Assembly (NCBI GenBank): GCA_965222515.1 | Contig: CBDCUE010000015.1 | Coordinates: 1-64,000, forward strand | Reading direction: 5' to 3' | Length of the DNA: 64,000 bases | From: CBDCUE01 sp965222515 | GTDB taxonomy: Bacteria > Pseudomonadota > Alphaproteobacteria > Rickettsiales > JABIRX01 | Shown: piece by piece, positions 51,572 to 61,330 of the stretch | Numbering within the stretch: position 1 is the stretch's first letter | Layout: the number at the start of each line of letters is the position of its first letter | The notes under the pieces: generated by a model | The model's input: the letters and a program-made list of their open reading frames with translations, nothing else | Told to the model about the DNA's origin: nothing | Databases searched by the model: none | Position numbers and translations under genes: made by a program

Positions 51572-53080
51572 TTAATTTTTATCAAAAACTACCCTATAAT
51601 GAGGGTCTTCATCTGGATGCGACTCGATTATTTTAGAATTTTTATCTAATAATTTTCTACAATCTTTGCTAAAATGAACAAAATGTAATTTCTTCTTTAA
51701 TTTTTTATATTTCATAGCCAAAGCTTCTATTGCTTGCAATGCAGAATGATCCCACACTCTAGAATTTATAAAATCTATGGTTACATCTTGTGGGTCATTT
51801 TTGGGATCAAACAAATTTTTAAAATTATTAATTGAGGCAAAAAATAAATGACCTTGCAAATAATAATATTTTTTATTTTTAGTTGTTTTTTTCTCATCAG
51901 TAATTAAAAACAGATTCTTGGCAGTTTTCCAAGCAAACACTAAAGCAGAAATAATTACTCCAATAATTACCGCAATTGCTAAATCTGTAAATACTGTAAT
52001 TGCTGAAACTAAAACCAAAACCAAAGCATCAGATAATGGTATTTTTTTTAAAATTCTAAAACTTGACCATTCAAATGTTCCAATAACCACAATAAACATT
52101 ATTCCAACTAATACTGCAACAGGTATTTTTTCGATTAATGGAGAAGCAAATAAAATAAAACATAATAAAAATAATCCAGCAGATATTCCAGATAATCTCC
52201 CTCTTCCACCTGATCTTATATTAATCATAGATTGACCTATCATTGCACAACCTCCCATAGCACCAAAAAACCCAGAAGTTACATTAGCCACTCCTTGAGC
52301 TATACACTCTCTACTATTATTACCCCTAGTTTCTGTTATTTCATCAATCAAAGTTAGAGTTAATAAAGATTCTATCAAGCCGATAGCTGCCAAAATCAAT
52401 GAATATGGCAAGATTATTTTTAAAGTCTCAAAATTAAAAGCTACTAATGGAACTTTAAATTCAGGAAATGTCCCCGCAATATTAGCAAGGTCACCAACAG
52501 TTTTGACAGGTAAGCCAAAACCAATTACAATCAAAGAAATAACTATTATTGCCATCAATGGAGCAGGAAATTTTTTTAAAATTTTTGGAGCAAATTTTAT
52601 AATTACAATAGTTAAAGAAATTAAACCAAGCATCCAAATAAGCTGAGAATTTTTTATCCAAACCAAATTTCCTAAATTATCTGCTGTCTTAAATTGAGAT
52701 AATTGCGATAAAAATATAACAATAGCAAGACCATTAACAAAACCTAACATTACTGGATATGGCACCATATTAATAAACTTTCCTAATTTCAAAACACCAA
52801 ACATTACTTGAATCACTCCCATCAAAACCACCGCTGCAAATAAATATTCTACTCCATGCTGTTTTACTAAACTCACCATTACCACTGCTAATGCACCAGT
52901 AGCACCAGAAATCATCCCAGGTCTTCCTCCAAATATAGCCGTTATGATAGCTAGCAAAAATGCTGCATAAAGTCCAACTATAGGATCTACCCCCGCCACA
53001 AAAGCAAAGGCCACAGCTTCAGGCACCAAAGCAAGTGCCACAGTAAGCCCTGATAATAATTCAATAGGGTAATTTTTCAT
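51572..53080 (-). CDS. SulP family anion transporter with STAS domain
   Basis: Inner membrane anion transporter or symporter (sulfate, bicarbonate or related). The 502-residue protein has about 12 membrane helices, starting ELLSGLTVALALVPEAVAFAFVAGVDPIVGLYAA, the SulP signature. The centre contains GFFGAMGGCAMIGQSMINIRSGGRGRLSG, and a C-terminal STAS domain runs from about residue 405 (FINSRVWDHSALQAIEALAMKY). Substrate is unknown. It stands alone downstream of a family A repeat. Confidence 0.93.
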   Translation of the reverse strand: MKNYPIELLSGLTVALALVPEAVAFAFVAGVDPIVGLYAAFLLAIITAIFGGRPGMISGATGALAVVMVSLVKQHGVEYLFAAVVLMGVIQVMFGVLKLGKFINMVPYPVMLGFVNGLAIVIFLSQLSQFKTADNLGNLVWIKNSQLIWMLGLISLTIVIIKFAPKILKKFPAPLMAIIVISLIVIGFGLPVKTVGDLANIAGTFPEFKVPLVAFNFETLKIILPYSLILAAIGLIESLLTLTLIDEITETRGNNSRECIAQGVANVTSGFFGAMGGCAMIGQSMINIRSGGRGRLSGISAGLFLLCFILFASPLIEKIPVAVLVGIMFIVVIGTFEWSSFRILKKIPLSDALVLVLVSAITVFTDLAIAVIIGVIISALVFAWKTAKNLFLITDEKKTTKNKKYYYLQGHLFFASINNFKNLFDPKNDPQDVTIDFINSRVWDHSALQAIEALAMKYKKLKKKLHFVHFSKDCRKLLDKNSKIIESHPDEDPHYRVVFDKN

Positions 53081-53123
53081 TTTTTTTAAAGTTAAAATTG
53101 TTATAAAGCTAAATATAGTATAA

Positions 53124-53281
53124 TACTATTTTAGCTTTATAATTGACCTATAGCCAAAAAGATGTTTAGTAGAAATTGTTTTTTTTAATTATTTGTTAGC
53201 CATAGCTAACAGATTATTAAAAAAAACAATTTATGCTGAGCAGATTGAAGGCTATAGGTCAATTATAAAACTAAAATAGTA
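53124..53281 (+). repeat. Family A palindromic repeat, full copy
   Basis: Complete 158-bp copy in inverse orientation to that at 6378, with inverted ends TACTATTTTAGCTTTATAAT and AATTATAAAACTAAAATAGT. A short extra fragment (TTATAAAGCTAAATATAGTA) precedes it at 53101, so two insertions may have met here. Confidence 0.85.
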
Positions 53282-53310
53282 TTACTACTCCAAGAAGTCT
53301 ATATCTCAGG

Positions 53311-53368
53311 GATGGAAGGAGGTTTTTTCTAAAAAATGCTATTTTTGCTATTTCGTCACAGTCTACAA
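53311..53368 (+). repeat. Family B repeat, right-end remnant
   Basis: GGAAGGAGGTTTTTTCTAAA and the following AAATGCTATTTTTGCTATTT, then GTCACAGTCTAC, match the end of the complete copy at 4062-4114. The GC-rich stem is lost. The rest of the gap to rpsD holds no gene. Confidence 0.6.
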
Positions 53369-53508
53369 GGGGGGAGCAGTTGCCTTTAGCTTTTCTTTAA
53401 ATTATTGATAACTCTAGAATATAGCACAAAACAATTTTGCTTTGATATATGTTGTTTTCTATTTAGGAAGCAAAGAATTGAAGATTTTTTATCTCTCCAA
53501 TCTTTAAA

Positions 53509-54126
53509 TTATGAATAAAACTCTACCACCAAGTTAGGTTCCATTATTACTGGATATGGAACATCTGCCAAATTTGGCACACTTAAAATCGTAACTGATT
53601 TTGTTTTATAATCTACTTCCAAATAATTAGGAACCTCTCTTTCTTTCTTTTGAATTGTCTCTAATACAATTAAAAGATCTTTAGATTTATTTTTGATTGT
53701 TATTTTATCACCCATTTTAACAATATAACTTGGAATATTAACAGTTTTACCGTTAATTTCTATATGTTTGTGGTTGATGAATTGTCTTGCTGCAAACATT
53801 GATGGAGAGAAATTTGCTCTGTAAATTAAAGTATCCAATCTTCGCTCTAACAAACCAACTAAATTTTCGCCTGTATCTCCTTGCAATCTTTTAGCTTCAG
53901 CATAGATTTTTTTGAATTGCTTCTCTTTAATGTTAGCATAATAGCCTTTCAACTTTTGCTTCGCCATTAAATGTAACCCATAATCGGTTCTTCTTTTTGT
54001 AAGCCCAGTAGTTGGCCCATGTTGCCCTGGAGGGTAATTTTTTTTACTAGAAAGTTTATTATTTCCCCAAAGATCAACTCCTAATCTTCTACAGATTTTG
54101 TATTTTGCATTAAGTCTTTTTGTCAC
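53509..54126 (-). CDS. rpsD: 30S ribosomal protein S4
   Basis: Primary 16S-rRNA-binding protein of the small subunit. The 205-residue protein starts MTKRLNAKYKICRRLGVDLWG, contains LMAKQKLKGYYANIKEKQFKK and the S4 domain LERRLDTLIYRANFSPSMFAARQFINHKHIEING. Normal length. It is unlinked to other ribosomal genes, which is common in alphaproteobacteria. gapR lies 78 bases upstream on the same strand. Confidence 0.97.
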   Translation of the reverse strand: MTKRLNAKYKICRRLGVDLWGNNKLSSKKNYPPGQHGPTTGLTKRRTDYGLHLMAKQKLKGYYANIKEKQFKKIYAEAKRLQGDTGENLVGLLERRLDTLIYRANFSPSMFAARQFINHKHIEINGKTVNIPSYIVKMGDKITIKNKSKDLLIVLETIQKKEREVPNYLEVDYKTKSVTILSVPNLADVPYPVIMEPNLVVEFYS

Positions 54127-54203
54127 AAGCCTTTTATATATTAAATAGTTTGGTTATTTTTGAATGAGTGATTATAATATGAAAAACAAAAAGGTCAAGA
54201 AAA

Positions 54204-54488
54204 TTAAGCAACTTCTTGTTCTTTAGTTTGAGCTTCACTTTCTTCCATACCAAGAGCTGATTTATAAATGTCCAACATTGTCTCTAATTCATATAGATCT
54301 GCCTCTTCTAGCTTTCTTAATTTTAACACTTCTTTTATGATTTTTATATCATAACCAAAGGTTTTTGCTTCTGCAAAAACTTCCTTTATGTCATCTGCTA
54401 TATTCTTTTTTTCTGTTTCTAGAGTCTCTATTCTTTCTATTAAAGATTTTAATTGAGAGCCATCTATGCCATTTACTGTTTTTGTCAT
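54204..54488 (-). CDS. gapR: GapR (DUF2312) DNA-binding protein
   Basis: A 94-residue alphaproteobacterial nucleoid protein that binds overtwisted DNA and stimulates topoisomerases during replication. The reading VNGIDGSQLKSLIERIETLE followed by EKKNIADDIKEVFAEAKTFG and YDIKIIKEVLKLRKLE matches the conserved helical core, with a normal acidic tail. It is a useful lineage marker for alphaproteobacteria. Confidence 0.95.
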   Translation of the reverse strand: MTKTVNGIDGSQLKSLIERIETLETEKKNIADDIKEVFAEAKTFGYDIKIIKEVLKLRKLEEADLYELETMLDIYKSALGMEESEAQTKEQEVA

Positions 54489-54547
54489 TTTACTTGATAA
54501 AAAATTAATTAAGTATTAATTAATAATCTTATTATTTATAAAATAAA

Positions 54548-55741
54548 ATGAAAAAATTAAAAAAAACAATTTTTATTATAGCAGGAGAAGAATCAGGGGA
54601 TTTGCTAGGGGCAAATATTGCTAAAATATTACTAATAAATAAAGAATATGAGATAAAAATCAAAGGTGTTTTAGGCAGAAATTTAAGCAAAATTTCTCAA
54701 GAAAAATCTATTTTTAAACAAAAAGATATTTCCGTGATGGGTTTTTTTGAAGTTATTCCTGTTTTAAAAAGAATTTTTGATAGAATTAAACTAACAGTAG
54801 CAGAGATCCAGAAAGAACAGCCTGACATAATATTTACCATAGATTCTCCAGATTTTTGTTTTAGAGTAATTAAACAAGTCAAAAAAAATCAAGAAAACCT
54901 ACCAAACACAAAATTTATTCATCTAGTTGCTCCATCAGTTTGGGCTTACAGAGGAAAAAGAGCAGAGAAAATTGCTAAACTATACGATAAACTACTTGTT
55001 CTTTACCCTTTTGAACCACCATATTTTACCAAACATAAATTAGATACTAAATTTATTGGCCACCCTTTAATTTTCAAATCAGAGAATCAGCAAGAAAATT
55101 TCCAGAAAATATCTAAAAAATATCACATAGCCAAAAACAGTAAAATAATTAGTATCACTGCTGGAAGTAGAAACAAAGAAATAGAAACATTATCCCCAAT
55201 ATATTTGGCAACCTTAAAAAAACTAGAAAATAAGCATAACAATTTAACATTTGTGATCGTTACCTTATCAGAATATGAAGAAAAATTTAAAACTTGGCAA
55301 AAAATATTAACAAATTCAAGAATAATTATTACCAGCATAGCAGAAGAAAAATCATTGTTTTTTCAAAACTCTTATTTTGCTATTGCCAAATCTGGCACTA
55401 ACAGCTTAGAAATAGCCAAAGAAAAAATCCCTCTTATAATTTGCTATAAAGTAAATTTACTATCTTATATTCTTATCAAATTGATGGTAAAAACTAAATT
55501 AGTAAATATCATTAACATTATGGCTAAAAAAGAAATTATTCCTGAGTTAATTCAATATAAATTAACTGTTAAAAACATTTTTTATTATGCTAATTTGTTT
55601 TTAACTGATAAAAATTATTATAAAAAACAACTAATGCAACAAAATAAATATCTTGATAAATTTATGCAATATGATGAAAATAAAAAAGCTATTAACCCCT
55701 CTATATTAGCTTCTCAAGAAATTTTAAATCTTTTAAAATAA
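54548..55741 (+). CDS. lpxB: Lipid-A-disaccharide synthase
   Basis: GT-B-fold glycosyltransferase family 19 that joins two acylated glucosamines to form the lipid A disaccharide at the inner membrane. The 397-residue protein begins IIAGEESGDLLGANIAK, has IFTIDSPDFCFRV, HLVAPSVWAYRGKRAEKIAK and a donor site with AKSGTNSLEIAKEKIP (usually SGTATLE). Length is normal. It is divergent from gapR; pdxH begins two bases after its stop. Confidence 0.95.
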   Translation: MKKLKKTIFIIAGEESGDLLGANIAKILLINKEYEIKIKGVLGRNLSKISQEKSIFKQKDISVMGFFEVIPVLKRIFDRIKLTVAEIQKEQPDIIFTIDSPDFCFRVIKQVKKNQENLPNTKFIHLVAPSVWAYRGKRAEKIAKLYDKLLVLYPFEPPYFTKHKLDTKFIGHPLIFKSENQQENFQKISKKYHIAKNSKIISITAGSRNKEIETLSPIYLATLKKLENKHNNLTFVIVTLSEYEEKFKTWQKILTNSRIIITSIAEEKSLFFQNSYFAIAKSGTNSLEIAKEKIPLIICYKVNLLSYILIKLMVKTKLVNIINIMAKKEIIPELIQYKLTVKNIFYYANLFLTDKNYYKKQLMQQNKYLDKFMQYDENKKAINPSILASQEILNLLK

Positions 55742-55743
55742 TT

Positions 55744-56337
55744 ATGAAAACATCTCAATCCCCTATGGAATTCTTTACTGATTGGTTTTTACAAGCAAAA
55801 AATCATAAAGACATCAAAGATCATACAGCAATGGCATTAGCTACTGCTACAAAAGATGCAGCACCCTCAATAAGAACTGTCTTGCTAAAAGATTATGATA
55901 AAAAGAATGCAACTTTTACTTTTTTTACTAATTTAACCAGCCAAAAAGCAGTAGAATTATCACACAATCCTTTTGCAACAATGCATTTTTACTGGGATAA
56001 GCTAGGCAAACAAATAAGAATTGAAGGAAAAGTAACAGCTATTTCTAAGCAAATAGCAGATGAGTATTTTGCATCAAGATCAAGAGATAGTCAAATTTCT
56101 GCCTGGGCATCAGATCAATCTAGCAAGCTAGAAAATTATCAAGTTTTTTTAGATAAAATCAAAAACACAGAAGAAAAATTTAAAAATATAGAAATAACAA
56201 GACCTCCTTTCTGGTCTGGCTACCTGCTAACTGCCAATAAAATTGAATTTTGGCTAAATGAAGAATTCAGAAGACATAAAAGGTTTTTATTTAGCAAAAA
56301 CAACAATAATTGGCAAAAAGATCTGTTATATCCTTAA
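55744..56337 (+). CDS. pdxH: Pyridoxamine 5'-phosphate oxidase
   Basis: FMN enzyme that makes pyridoxal phosphate from PNP or PMP. The 197-residue protein has the split barrel with PSIRTVLLKDYDKKNATFTFFTN, HFYWDKLGKQIRIEGKV, SRDSQISAWASDQSS and a C-terminal FWLNEEFRRHKRFLF (usually EFW..R.RLHDR). It is probably co-transcribed with lpxB. It may link functionally with the PLP-binding YggS in the same window. Confidence 0.93.
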   Translation: MKTSQSPMEFFTDWFLQAKNHKDIKDHTAMALATATKDAAPSIRTVLLKDYDKKNATFTFFTNLTSQKAVELSHNPFATMHFYWDKLGKQIRIEGKVTAISKQIADEYFASRSRDSQISAWASDQSSKLENYQVFLDKIKNTEEKFKNIEITRPPFWSGYLLTANKIEFWLNEEFRRHKRFLFSKNNNNWQKDLLYP

Positions 56338-56344
56338 AAAAACA

Positions 56345-57673
56345 TCACTTTCCTATACAAAAACTTAAAAAGATCTTATCTAAGATATCTTCTATATCAA
56401 TATGTCCTGTAAGTCTGGCAAAATCATTAGTAATTAATCTTAAATATTCGGCAATAATTTCTATATCATCATTAAAAAAATCAATTTTTTTTATATTAGC
56501 TAAAATGTCTATAATAATTTTTCTATGCCTTTTTCTATCAATCACCACATCATTAAAATTACTATATTTTTCTATTATATTTTCTTTTAATTTTGTTATT
56601 AGTTTATCAATATTTTTTTCTTCTTTTACTGAAATCTGCAAAATGTTTTTTTCTATATTTATGTCTTTTGGCAATAAATCAATTTTGTTGCAAACAATAA
56701 TTGTTTTATCATCAATAAATTTTTGATATTTTTTTAAGTTATTAATATTTTCATAAGAAAATAACAAAATTCTAAAATCAGCCTTTTTGGCAGATTCTTC
56801 TGCCCTTACAATGCCAATTTTTTCAATTTCATCTTCTGTTTCTCTAATTCCTGCACTATCATTTAAAATAATAGGGAAACCTGCTATGTCTAAATGAACT
56901 TCTAATAAATCTCTAGTTGTGCCTGCAATATCAGATATTATGGCAATATCTCTTTTGGCTAGATGATTTAATAAACTAGACTTACCAGAATTTGGTTCTC
57001 CAATAATTGCCACTCTAATGCCTTCCCTTATCCTTTCTCCTATCTCCTGATTTTTTAAAGAGTTTTTTAGAAAAACAGCTATTTCATTAATAATGTCTTT
57101 TGCTTCAATTAATTTTTTTTTTGGTATATCCTCTTCTGGAAAATCAATATATGCTTCAAAAAATGCTCTTGATAAAATTATTTTTTCTCGAAACCCATTA
57201 AAATTATTACTTACTTTTTTTGACAAAAATTTTTGTGCTAAATTTGCTTGAGCTTTTGTTTCTGATTTAATCAAATCATCAATTGCTTCTGCTTGAAACA
57301 AATCTATTTTTTTGTTTAAAAAAGCTCTTTTGGTAAATTCTCCATTTTCAGCAAAACGAAATTTTTTGCTATTTGCTAGAATTTTTATCACCTCTTTATA
57401 AATATATATAGAGCCATGCAAAGAAATTTCTATTACATCTTCTCCTGTATAAGAATTTGGTGTTTGAAAATAACAAAATAAACAATTATCTAGAACCTCT
57501 CCATCTTGATCCCACAAATTAACTAAGTAAGACTTTCTTGGCTCAATTTTTTGCAAATTTTTTATTTTAAATATTTTAATAAAATCCTGCAAAATATCAA
57601 CACCAGACACTCTAATGACAATAGTACTAGACTTTAAAATAGATGTTATTGGTGCAAAAATATTTTGAGTCAT
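56345..57673 (-). CDS. mnmE: tRNA modification GTPase MnmE (TrmE)
   Basis: With MnmG it adds the carboxymethylaminomethyl group to wobble uridine. The 442-residue protein has an N-terminal THF-binding domain (FAPITSILKSSTIVIRVSG), helical domain and G domain: G1 GEPNSGKSS, G2/G3 DIAGTTRD and NDSAGIR, G4 NKIDL. The C-terminal FCIGK box with the modifying Cys is intact. Length is normal. It is convergent with pdxH, stops eight bases apart. Confidence 0.96.
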   Translation of the reverse strand: MTQNIFAPITSILKSSTIVIRVSGVDILQDFIKIFKIKNLQKIEPRKSYLVNLWDQDGEVLDNCLFCYFQTPNSYTGEDVIEISLHGSIYIYKEVIKILANSKKFRFAENGEFTKRAFLNKKIDLFQAEAIDDLIKSETKAQANLAQKFLSKKVSNNFNGFREKIILSRAFFEAYIDFPEEDIPKKKLIEAKDIINEIAVFLKNSLKNQEIGERIREGIRVAIIGEPNSGKSSLLNHLAKRDIAIISDIAGTTRDLLEVHLDIAGFPIILNDSAGIRETEDEIEKIGIVRAEESAKKADFRILLFSYENINNLKKYQKFIDDKTIIVCNKIDLLPKDINIEKNILQISVKEEKNIDKLITKLKENIIEKYSNFNDVVIDRKRHRKIIIDILANIKKIDFFNDDIEIIAEYLRLITNDFARLTGHIDIEDILDKIFLSFCIGK

Positions 57674-57816
57674 AAAATTTTGTTTTGGTATATATTATCA
57701 CAAGCGGTGCTTTATCAGCAATCATTAAAAGCAGTAATTCTAATTATTAAAAACCCGCTTACTATTATCCGTGTAAATGTTAATTAGATTGCAAACCTGC
57801 TAACAACAAGCTTAAT

Positions 57817-58404
57817 TTAAAAAACAGTTCTTGATTGAAAGGCAGCATTGATTGTGCCATCATCTAAATATCCCAATTCGCTACCTAATGGAAGACCGTA
57901 ACCTAATTTTGTAATTTTTTCAACTTTATTTTTTAATAAATCTGATAAATATAAACTAGTTGTTTGACCATCTAAATTGCTACTTACTGCAATGATTAAT
58001 TCTTTAATTTCTCCCTCTTCCAATCTTTTAATCAAAGAATTTACATTGAGATCTTGTGGTGAAACACCTTTTACTGCTGATAAATTATCTCCTAAAATAT
58101 GATATAACCCTTTAAAAATGCCACTATTTTCCACCACCCATAAATCCTCTATTTGCTCTACCACACAAATCACCTCATTATCTCTTTTTGTGGAAGTGCA
58201 AATATGACAAGGAGTTTGCACATCAATATTAGCACAAATAGAACAAGTTACTATTTTTTCTTGCACATCCTTTAATGAATATCTTAAATTATCAATTAAA
58301 CTTTTGTCTTTAGTAAGCAAGTGCAGTGCAATTCTAGTTGCTGTTTTCTTGCCAATAGTTGGCAATTTATTAAAATAATTTATTAAATGTTCTATTTCTT
58401 TCAT
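57817..58404 (-). CDS. recR: Recombination mediator protein RecR
   Basis: Works with RecF/RecO to load RecA on gapped DNA. I chose the ATG at 58404 (MKEIEHL), giving 195 residues, because the upstream start at 58437 adds 11 atypical residues. The helix-hairpin-helix (LPTIGKKTATRIALHLL), C4 zinc finger (CSICAN and CHICTS) and TOPRIM domain (VICVVEQIEDLWVVENSG...YHILG) are in order, and the tail has YLDDGTINAAFQSR. It lies in a short stretch with no obvious operon partner; dnaX is not here. Confidence 0.94.
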   Translation of the reverse strand: MKEIEHLINYFNKLPTIGKKTATRIALHLLTKDKSLIDNLRYSLKDVQEKIVTCSICANIDVQTPCHICTSTKRDNEVICVVEQIEDLWVVENSGIFKGLYHILGDNLSAVKGVSPQDLNVNSLIKRLEEGEIKELIIAVSSNLDGQTTSLYLSDLLKNKVEKITKLGYGLPLGSELGYLDDGTINAAFQSRTVF

Positions 58405-58500
58405 TTTTCTTTTTTTGGTTAAGCTAGTTTGCAACACATATGCAATCTATATAACATTTACACTGCACATTTTTAGCTTTTTTAAGTTCGGGTAATACAC

Positions 58501-58536
58501 ACTAAAGTGAATTTTGCAAAGCTGTTTCACTTTAGT
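58501..58536. promoter_or_regulatory. Perfect 11-bp inverted repeat between recR and asd
   Basis: ACTAAAGTGAA (58501-58511) pairs with TTCACTTTAGT (58526-58536), separated by 14 bases. It lies between divergent recR and asd, so it is more likely an operator or promoter-linked element than a terminator. The remaining sequence to asd (58537-58726) has no gene; promoter elements there cannot be fixed. Confidence 0.4.
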
Positions 58537-58726
58537 ATAAAATTGCCACCAGCCCTACTTATCCAATCTTTAAATCAACTGAATTACTAATAATACTATT
58601 ATATAGTAAATATTTTGTTGCAAACTATCAACTTTAATATTAAAATATTACAAACTAGGCTTAAAAGATCAGTGTGGATACTCTGTAGATTGCATATATA
58701 CTGTAAACAATTTTAACAAAAGAAAG

Positions 58727-59743
58727 ATGAGAAAATATAATGTTGTTATTGTAGGGGCTACTGGGAATGTTGGTAGAGAATTTTTATCAATTTTATATGA
58801 GAGATCTTTTCCTGTAAAAGAAGTTTATGCTGTTGCTTCCAGATTTTCTGCTGGAAAAACTGTGGTGTTTGGTAATACAAAATTAACAGTTATTGATATT
58901 GAAGAATTTGATTTTGCTAAAGTAGATATTGCTTTATTTGGAGCGGGATCTGATGTTGCTAAAAAATATGCTAAAAAAGCAGGAAAAAAAGGATGTGTGG
59001 TAATTGATAATAGTTCATATTTTAGAATGGATAAAGATATCCCATTAATTATCCCTGAAGTAAATAAAGAGGCTATAAAAGATTATAAAAATCACAATGT
59101 TATAGCAAATCCCAACTGCTCAACAATTCAAATGTTACTTAGCTTAAAACCACTTCATCAGCAAGCTAAAATAAAAAGAGTAGTGGTTGCTACTTATCAA
59201 TCAGTATCAGGCGCAGGGAAAAAAGCTATGGATGAGCTTTATAACCAGACTAAAAAAACATTTTTAAATGAAAAACAAAAGCCAAAAACTTTTACTAAGC
59301 AAATTGCATTTAATGTAATTCCTCATATAGATGTTTTTATGGAAGATGGTTCTACAAAAGAAGAGTGGAAAATGAGGGAAGAAACAAAAAAAATTTTGGA
59401 TAAAAATGTAGAGGTAATAGCTACTTGTGTTAGATGCCCAATTTTTGTATCTCATGCAGAGGCAATCAATGTAGAATTTGAAAAAGAAATTTCAGTAGCA
59501 AAAGCAAGAAAATTATTAGAAAATGCCGTAGGTGTAATTTTATCAGATGAAAGAAAAGATGGTGGTTACATAACTCCAATTGAGGCTACAAGAAAAGATG
59601 AAGTGTTTATTTCAAGACTTAGAAAAGATCCATCAACAAAAAATGCTTTAGCTTTTTGGTGTGTATCAGACAATGTCAGAAAAGGAGCAGCTTTAAATGC
59701 CATACAAATTGCTGAAGAGTTAGTAACCATTTTACAAGATTAA
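58727..59743 (+). CDS. asd: Aspartate-semialdehyde dehydrogenase
   Basis: Reduces aspartyl phosphate to aspartate semialdehyde, branch point to lysine/DAP, methionine and threonine, using NADPH. The 338-residue protein has the Rossmann GATGNVGREFLSIL, the catalytic Cys in IANPNCSTIQM, SVSGAGKKAMDEL and the catalytic His in CVRCPIFVSHAEAINV. Length is normal. DAP supply fits the retained peptidoglycan genes. The ankyrin pseudogene begins 20 bases after its stop. Confidence 0.96.
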   Translation: MRKYNVVIVGATGNVGREFLSILYERSFPVKEVYAVASRFSAGKTVVFGNTKLTVIDIEEFDFAKVDIALFGAGSDVAKKYAKKAGKKGCVVIDNSSYFRMDKDIPLIIPEVNKEAIKDYKNHNVIANPNCSTIQMLLSLKPLHQQAKIKRVVVATYQSVSGAGKKAMDELYNQTKKTFLNEKQKPKTFTKQIAFNVIPHIDVFMEDGSTKEEWKMREETKKILDKNVEVIATCVRCPIFVSHAEAINVEFEKEISVAKARKLLENAVGVILSDERKDGGYITPIEATRKDEVFISRLRKDPSTKNALAFWCVSDNVRKGAALNAIQIAEELVTILQD

Positions 59744-59763
59744 TTAACCTTAAATGAAAAAAA

Positions 59764-60240
59764 ATGATAGATGATATTTCTTTTATACAAAGTTATTATA
59801 AAAAATAATACTAAATTGATAAAGGAGTTAATTGAACAAGGGGCAAAAATGTTAATGCAATAGATCAGCATGGGAACACTCCTTTGCATTTGGCTATTCA
59901 GCAAAAAAATGTTGCAACTATAAAAATACTAATTAAAAATAAACCACATTTAAAAGAAGATAGTCTTTATTTTTTTCATGGAGATTATAATTTTTCTGAA
60001 ATGTTAGAACTAAAAGAAGATATAGAAATAGAAGAATTTCAATTTACAGATGATAAAAAAATGAATGTAATACTTGACAAATCTAGTAAGCTAGATGAGG
60101 ATATTATCTCTAAAATAAGAGAAAAAGTAGGACAGGATATAGAAATATCATATAATTCAATTTCTAAAAGTACTCTGCCACCCATTATTACTGATATAAA
60201 TAATGTTAGCAGACTAGAAACATCTCAACATTTTCAATAG
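59764..60240 (+). pseudogene. Ankyrin-repeat protein gene with frameshifts
   Basis: Ankyrin text is spread over different frames. KLIKELIEQGAK is in one frame; NVNAIDQHGNTPLHLAIQQKN and TIKILIKNK, a near-perfect ankyrin repeat, is in another. The break falls in a run of five A at about 59846. An earlier ATG at 59764 leads into a third frame that soon stops. A shorter ORF from 59884 keeps 118 residues, with half a repeat and an acidic unrecognised tail. It is probably a recently broken effector-type gene. Confidence 0.75.
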
Positions 60241-61232
60241 CTTTTAACAGCCCAACAATAAGCAAAACCAAATATCCATAAAGCTATAAATTGATGAAAT
60301 ACTGCTATGTGAGTATTTACCACTGTCAGAATTGTTGCAATTCCTAATAAATATTGAAAAATTATTAGAAAAAAAATTATTTTTGTTTGGATATTTTTTA
60401 TTTTTGCTTTTTTTTCTAACATAAAAATGATAGAAATTAATAGCAATAAAATTGTAGCAAAAATTCTATGTAGAAATTGTAGAGATGCTTGATCATATAA
60501 AAATTTCTCTTTTAAGCTAGCTAGTAAAAATTCTTCTGGATAAATTTTGTCTCCCATAAAAGGAAATTGATTGTAAATTAAGCCTGCATCTTGACCTGCA
60601 ACAAATGCTCCATAAATTATTTGCATTACCACCAATATAAAAAATATTTTCTGTAAATTTGCGATAGTTATTGTAGATTTTTGCCTAATGATTTTTTTTG
60701 TTTCACTAAAATATTCTTGCAAAATTATAGAAAATAATAAAAAAGCAAAAAATAAATGTATGGCTAATCTAAAATGACTCACTGAAACTTGCTGAAAAAA
60801 ACCACTTTGAACCATAAACCAACCCAAAAACCCTTGAAATAACAATAGAATTATTATAGCTATCAAAAAAGTTCTTTTTTCTTTAAAAAAAAATTTTATA
60901 AAATATAAAGCAGGTATGATTATAATAAGACCTAGCATTCTAGCTACTAGCCTATGAAAATATTCTAGCCAAAATATTTGCTTAAAAGAGGTTATATCCA
61001 TAAAAGAGTTACTGTTCTTAAATTGTGGAATTTGTTGATATAGATTAAATAATCTTTGCCACTGATCAAGAGATAAAGGAGGAAAAAAGCCCTTAAAAAC
61101 TTGCCATTCCATAATAGATAAGCCAGAATCTGTTAACCTAGTATAACCACCTAACACTACCAGAAAACTAATAAATACTAACAATATTTTAAGCCATAAT
61201 ATATAATATTTGTTTATAAAATTATTTTGCAT
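60234..61232 (-). CDS. ctaA: Heme A synthase (CtaA/COX15)
   Basis: Oxidises heme O to heme A for cytochrome aa3 oxidase. The 332-residue membrane protein has eight predicted helices. The alphaproteobacterial COX15 blocks VVLGGYTRLTDSGLSIMEWQ, EYFHRLVAR, SVSHFRLAIHL, VAGQDAGLIYNQFPFMG and LQFLHRIFAT are present, with heme-binding histidines in the E-H-x-H-R-like and HF/HR positions. Length is normal. It is divergent from the following heme-copper-oxidase-like gene. Confidence 0.95.
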   Translation of the reverse strand: MQNNFINKYYILWLKILLVFISFLVVLGGYTRLTDSGLSIMEWQVFKGFFPPLSLDQWQRLFNLYQQIPQFKNSNSFMDITSFKQIFWLEYFHRLVARMLGLIIIIPALYFIKFFFKEKRTFLIAIIILLLFQGFLGWFMVQSGFFQQVSVSHFRLAIHLFFAFLLFSIILQEYFSETKKIIRQKSTITIANLQKIFFILVVMQIIYGAFVAGQDAGLIYNQFPFMGDKIYPEEFLLASLKEKFLYDQASLQFLHRIFATILLLLISIIFMLEKKAKIKNIQTKIIFFLIIFQYLLGIATILTVVNTHIAVFHQFIALWIFGFAYCWAVKSY

Positions 61233-61330
61233 TAATTCTTGGATTTTGATTTTATAACAATATACTGAAATTATATGTTACAGGATGATTTTGCTAATCT
61301 TTCTAATAAAAATTAACAAAGGTCTTAAAT

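Noticed and set aside
57674..57816. Possible tRNA in the recR-mnmE gap
   Set aside because: Checked by eye for a cloverleaf and TTCRA arm; none found.
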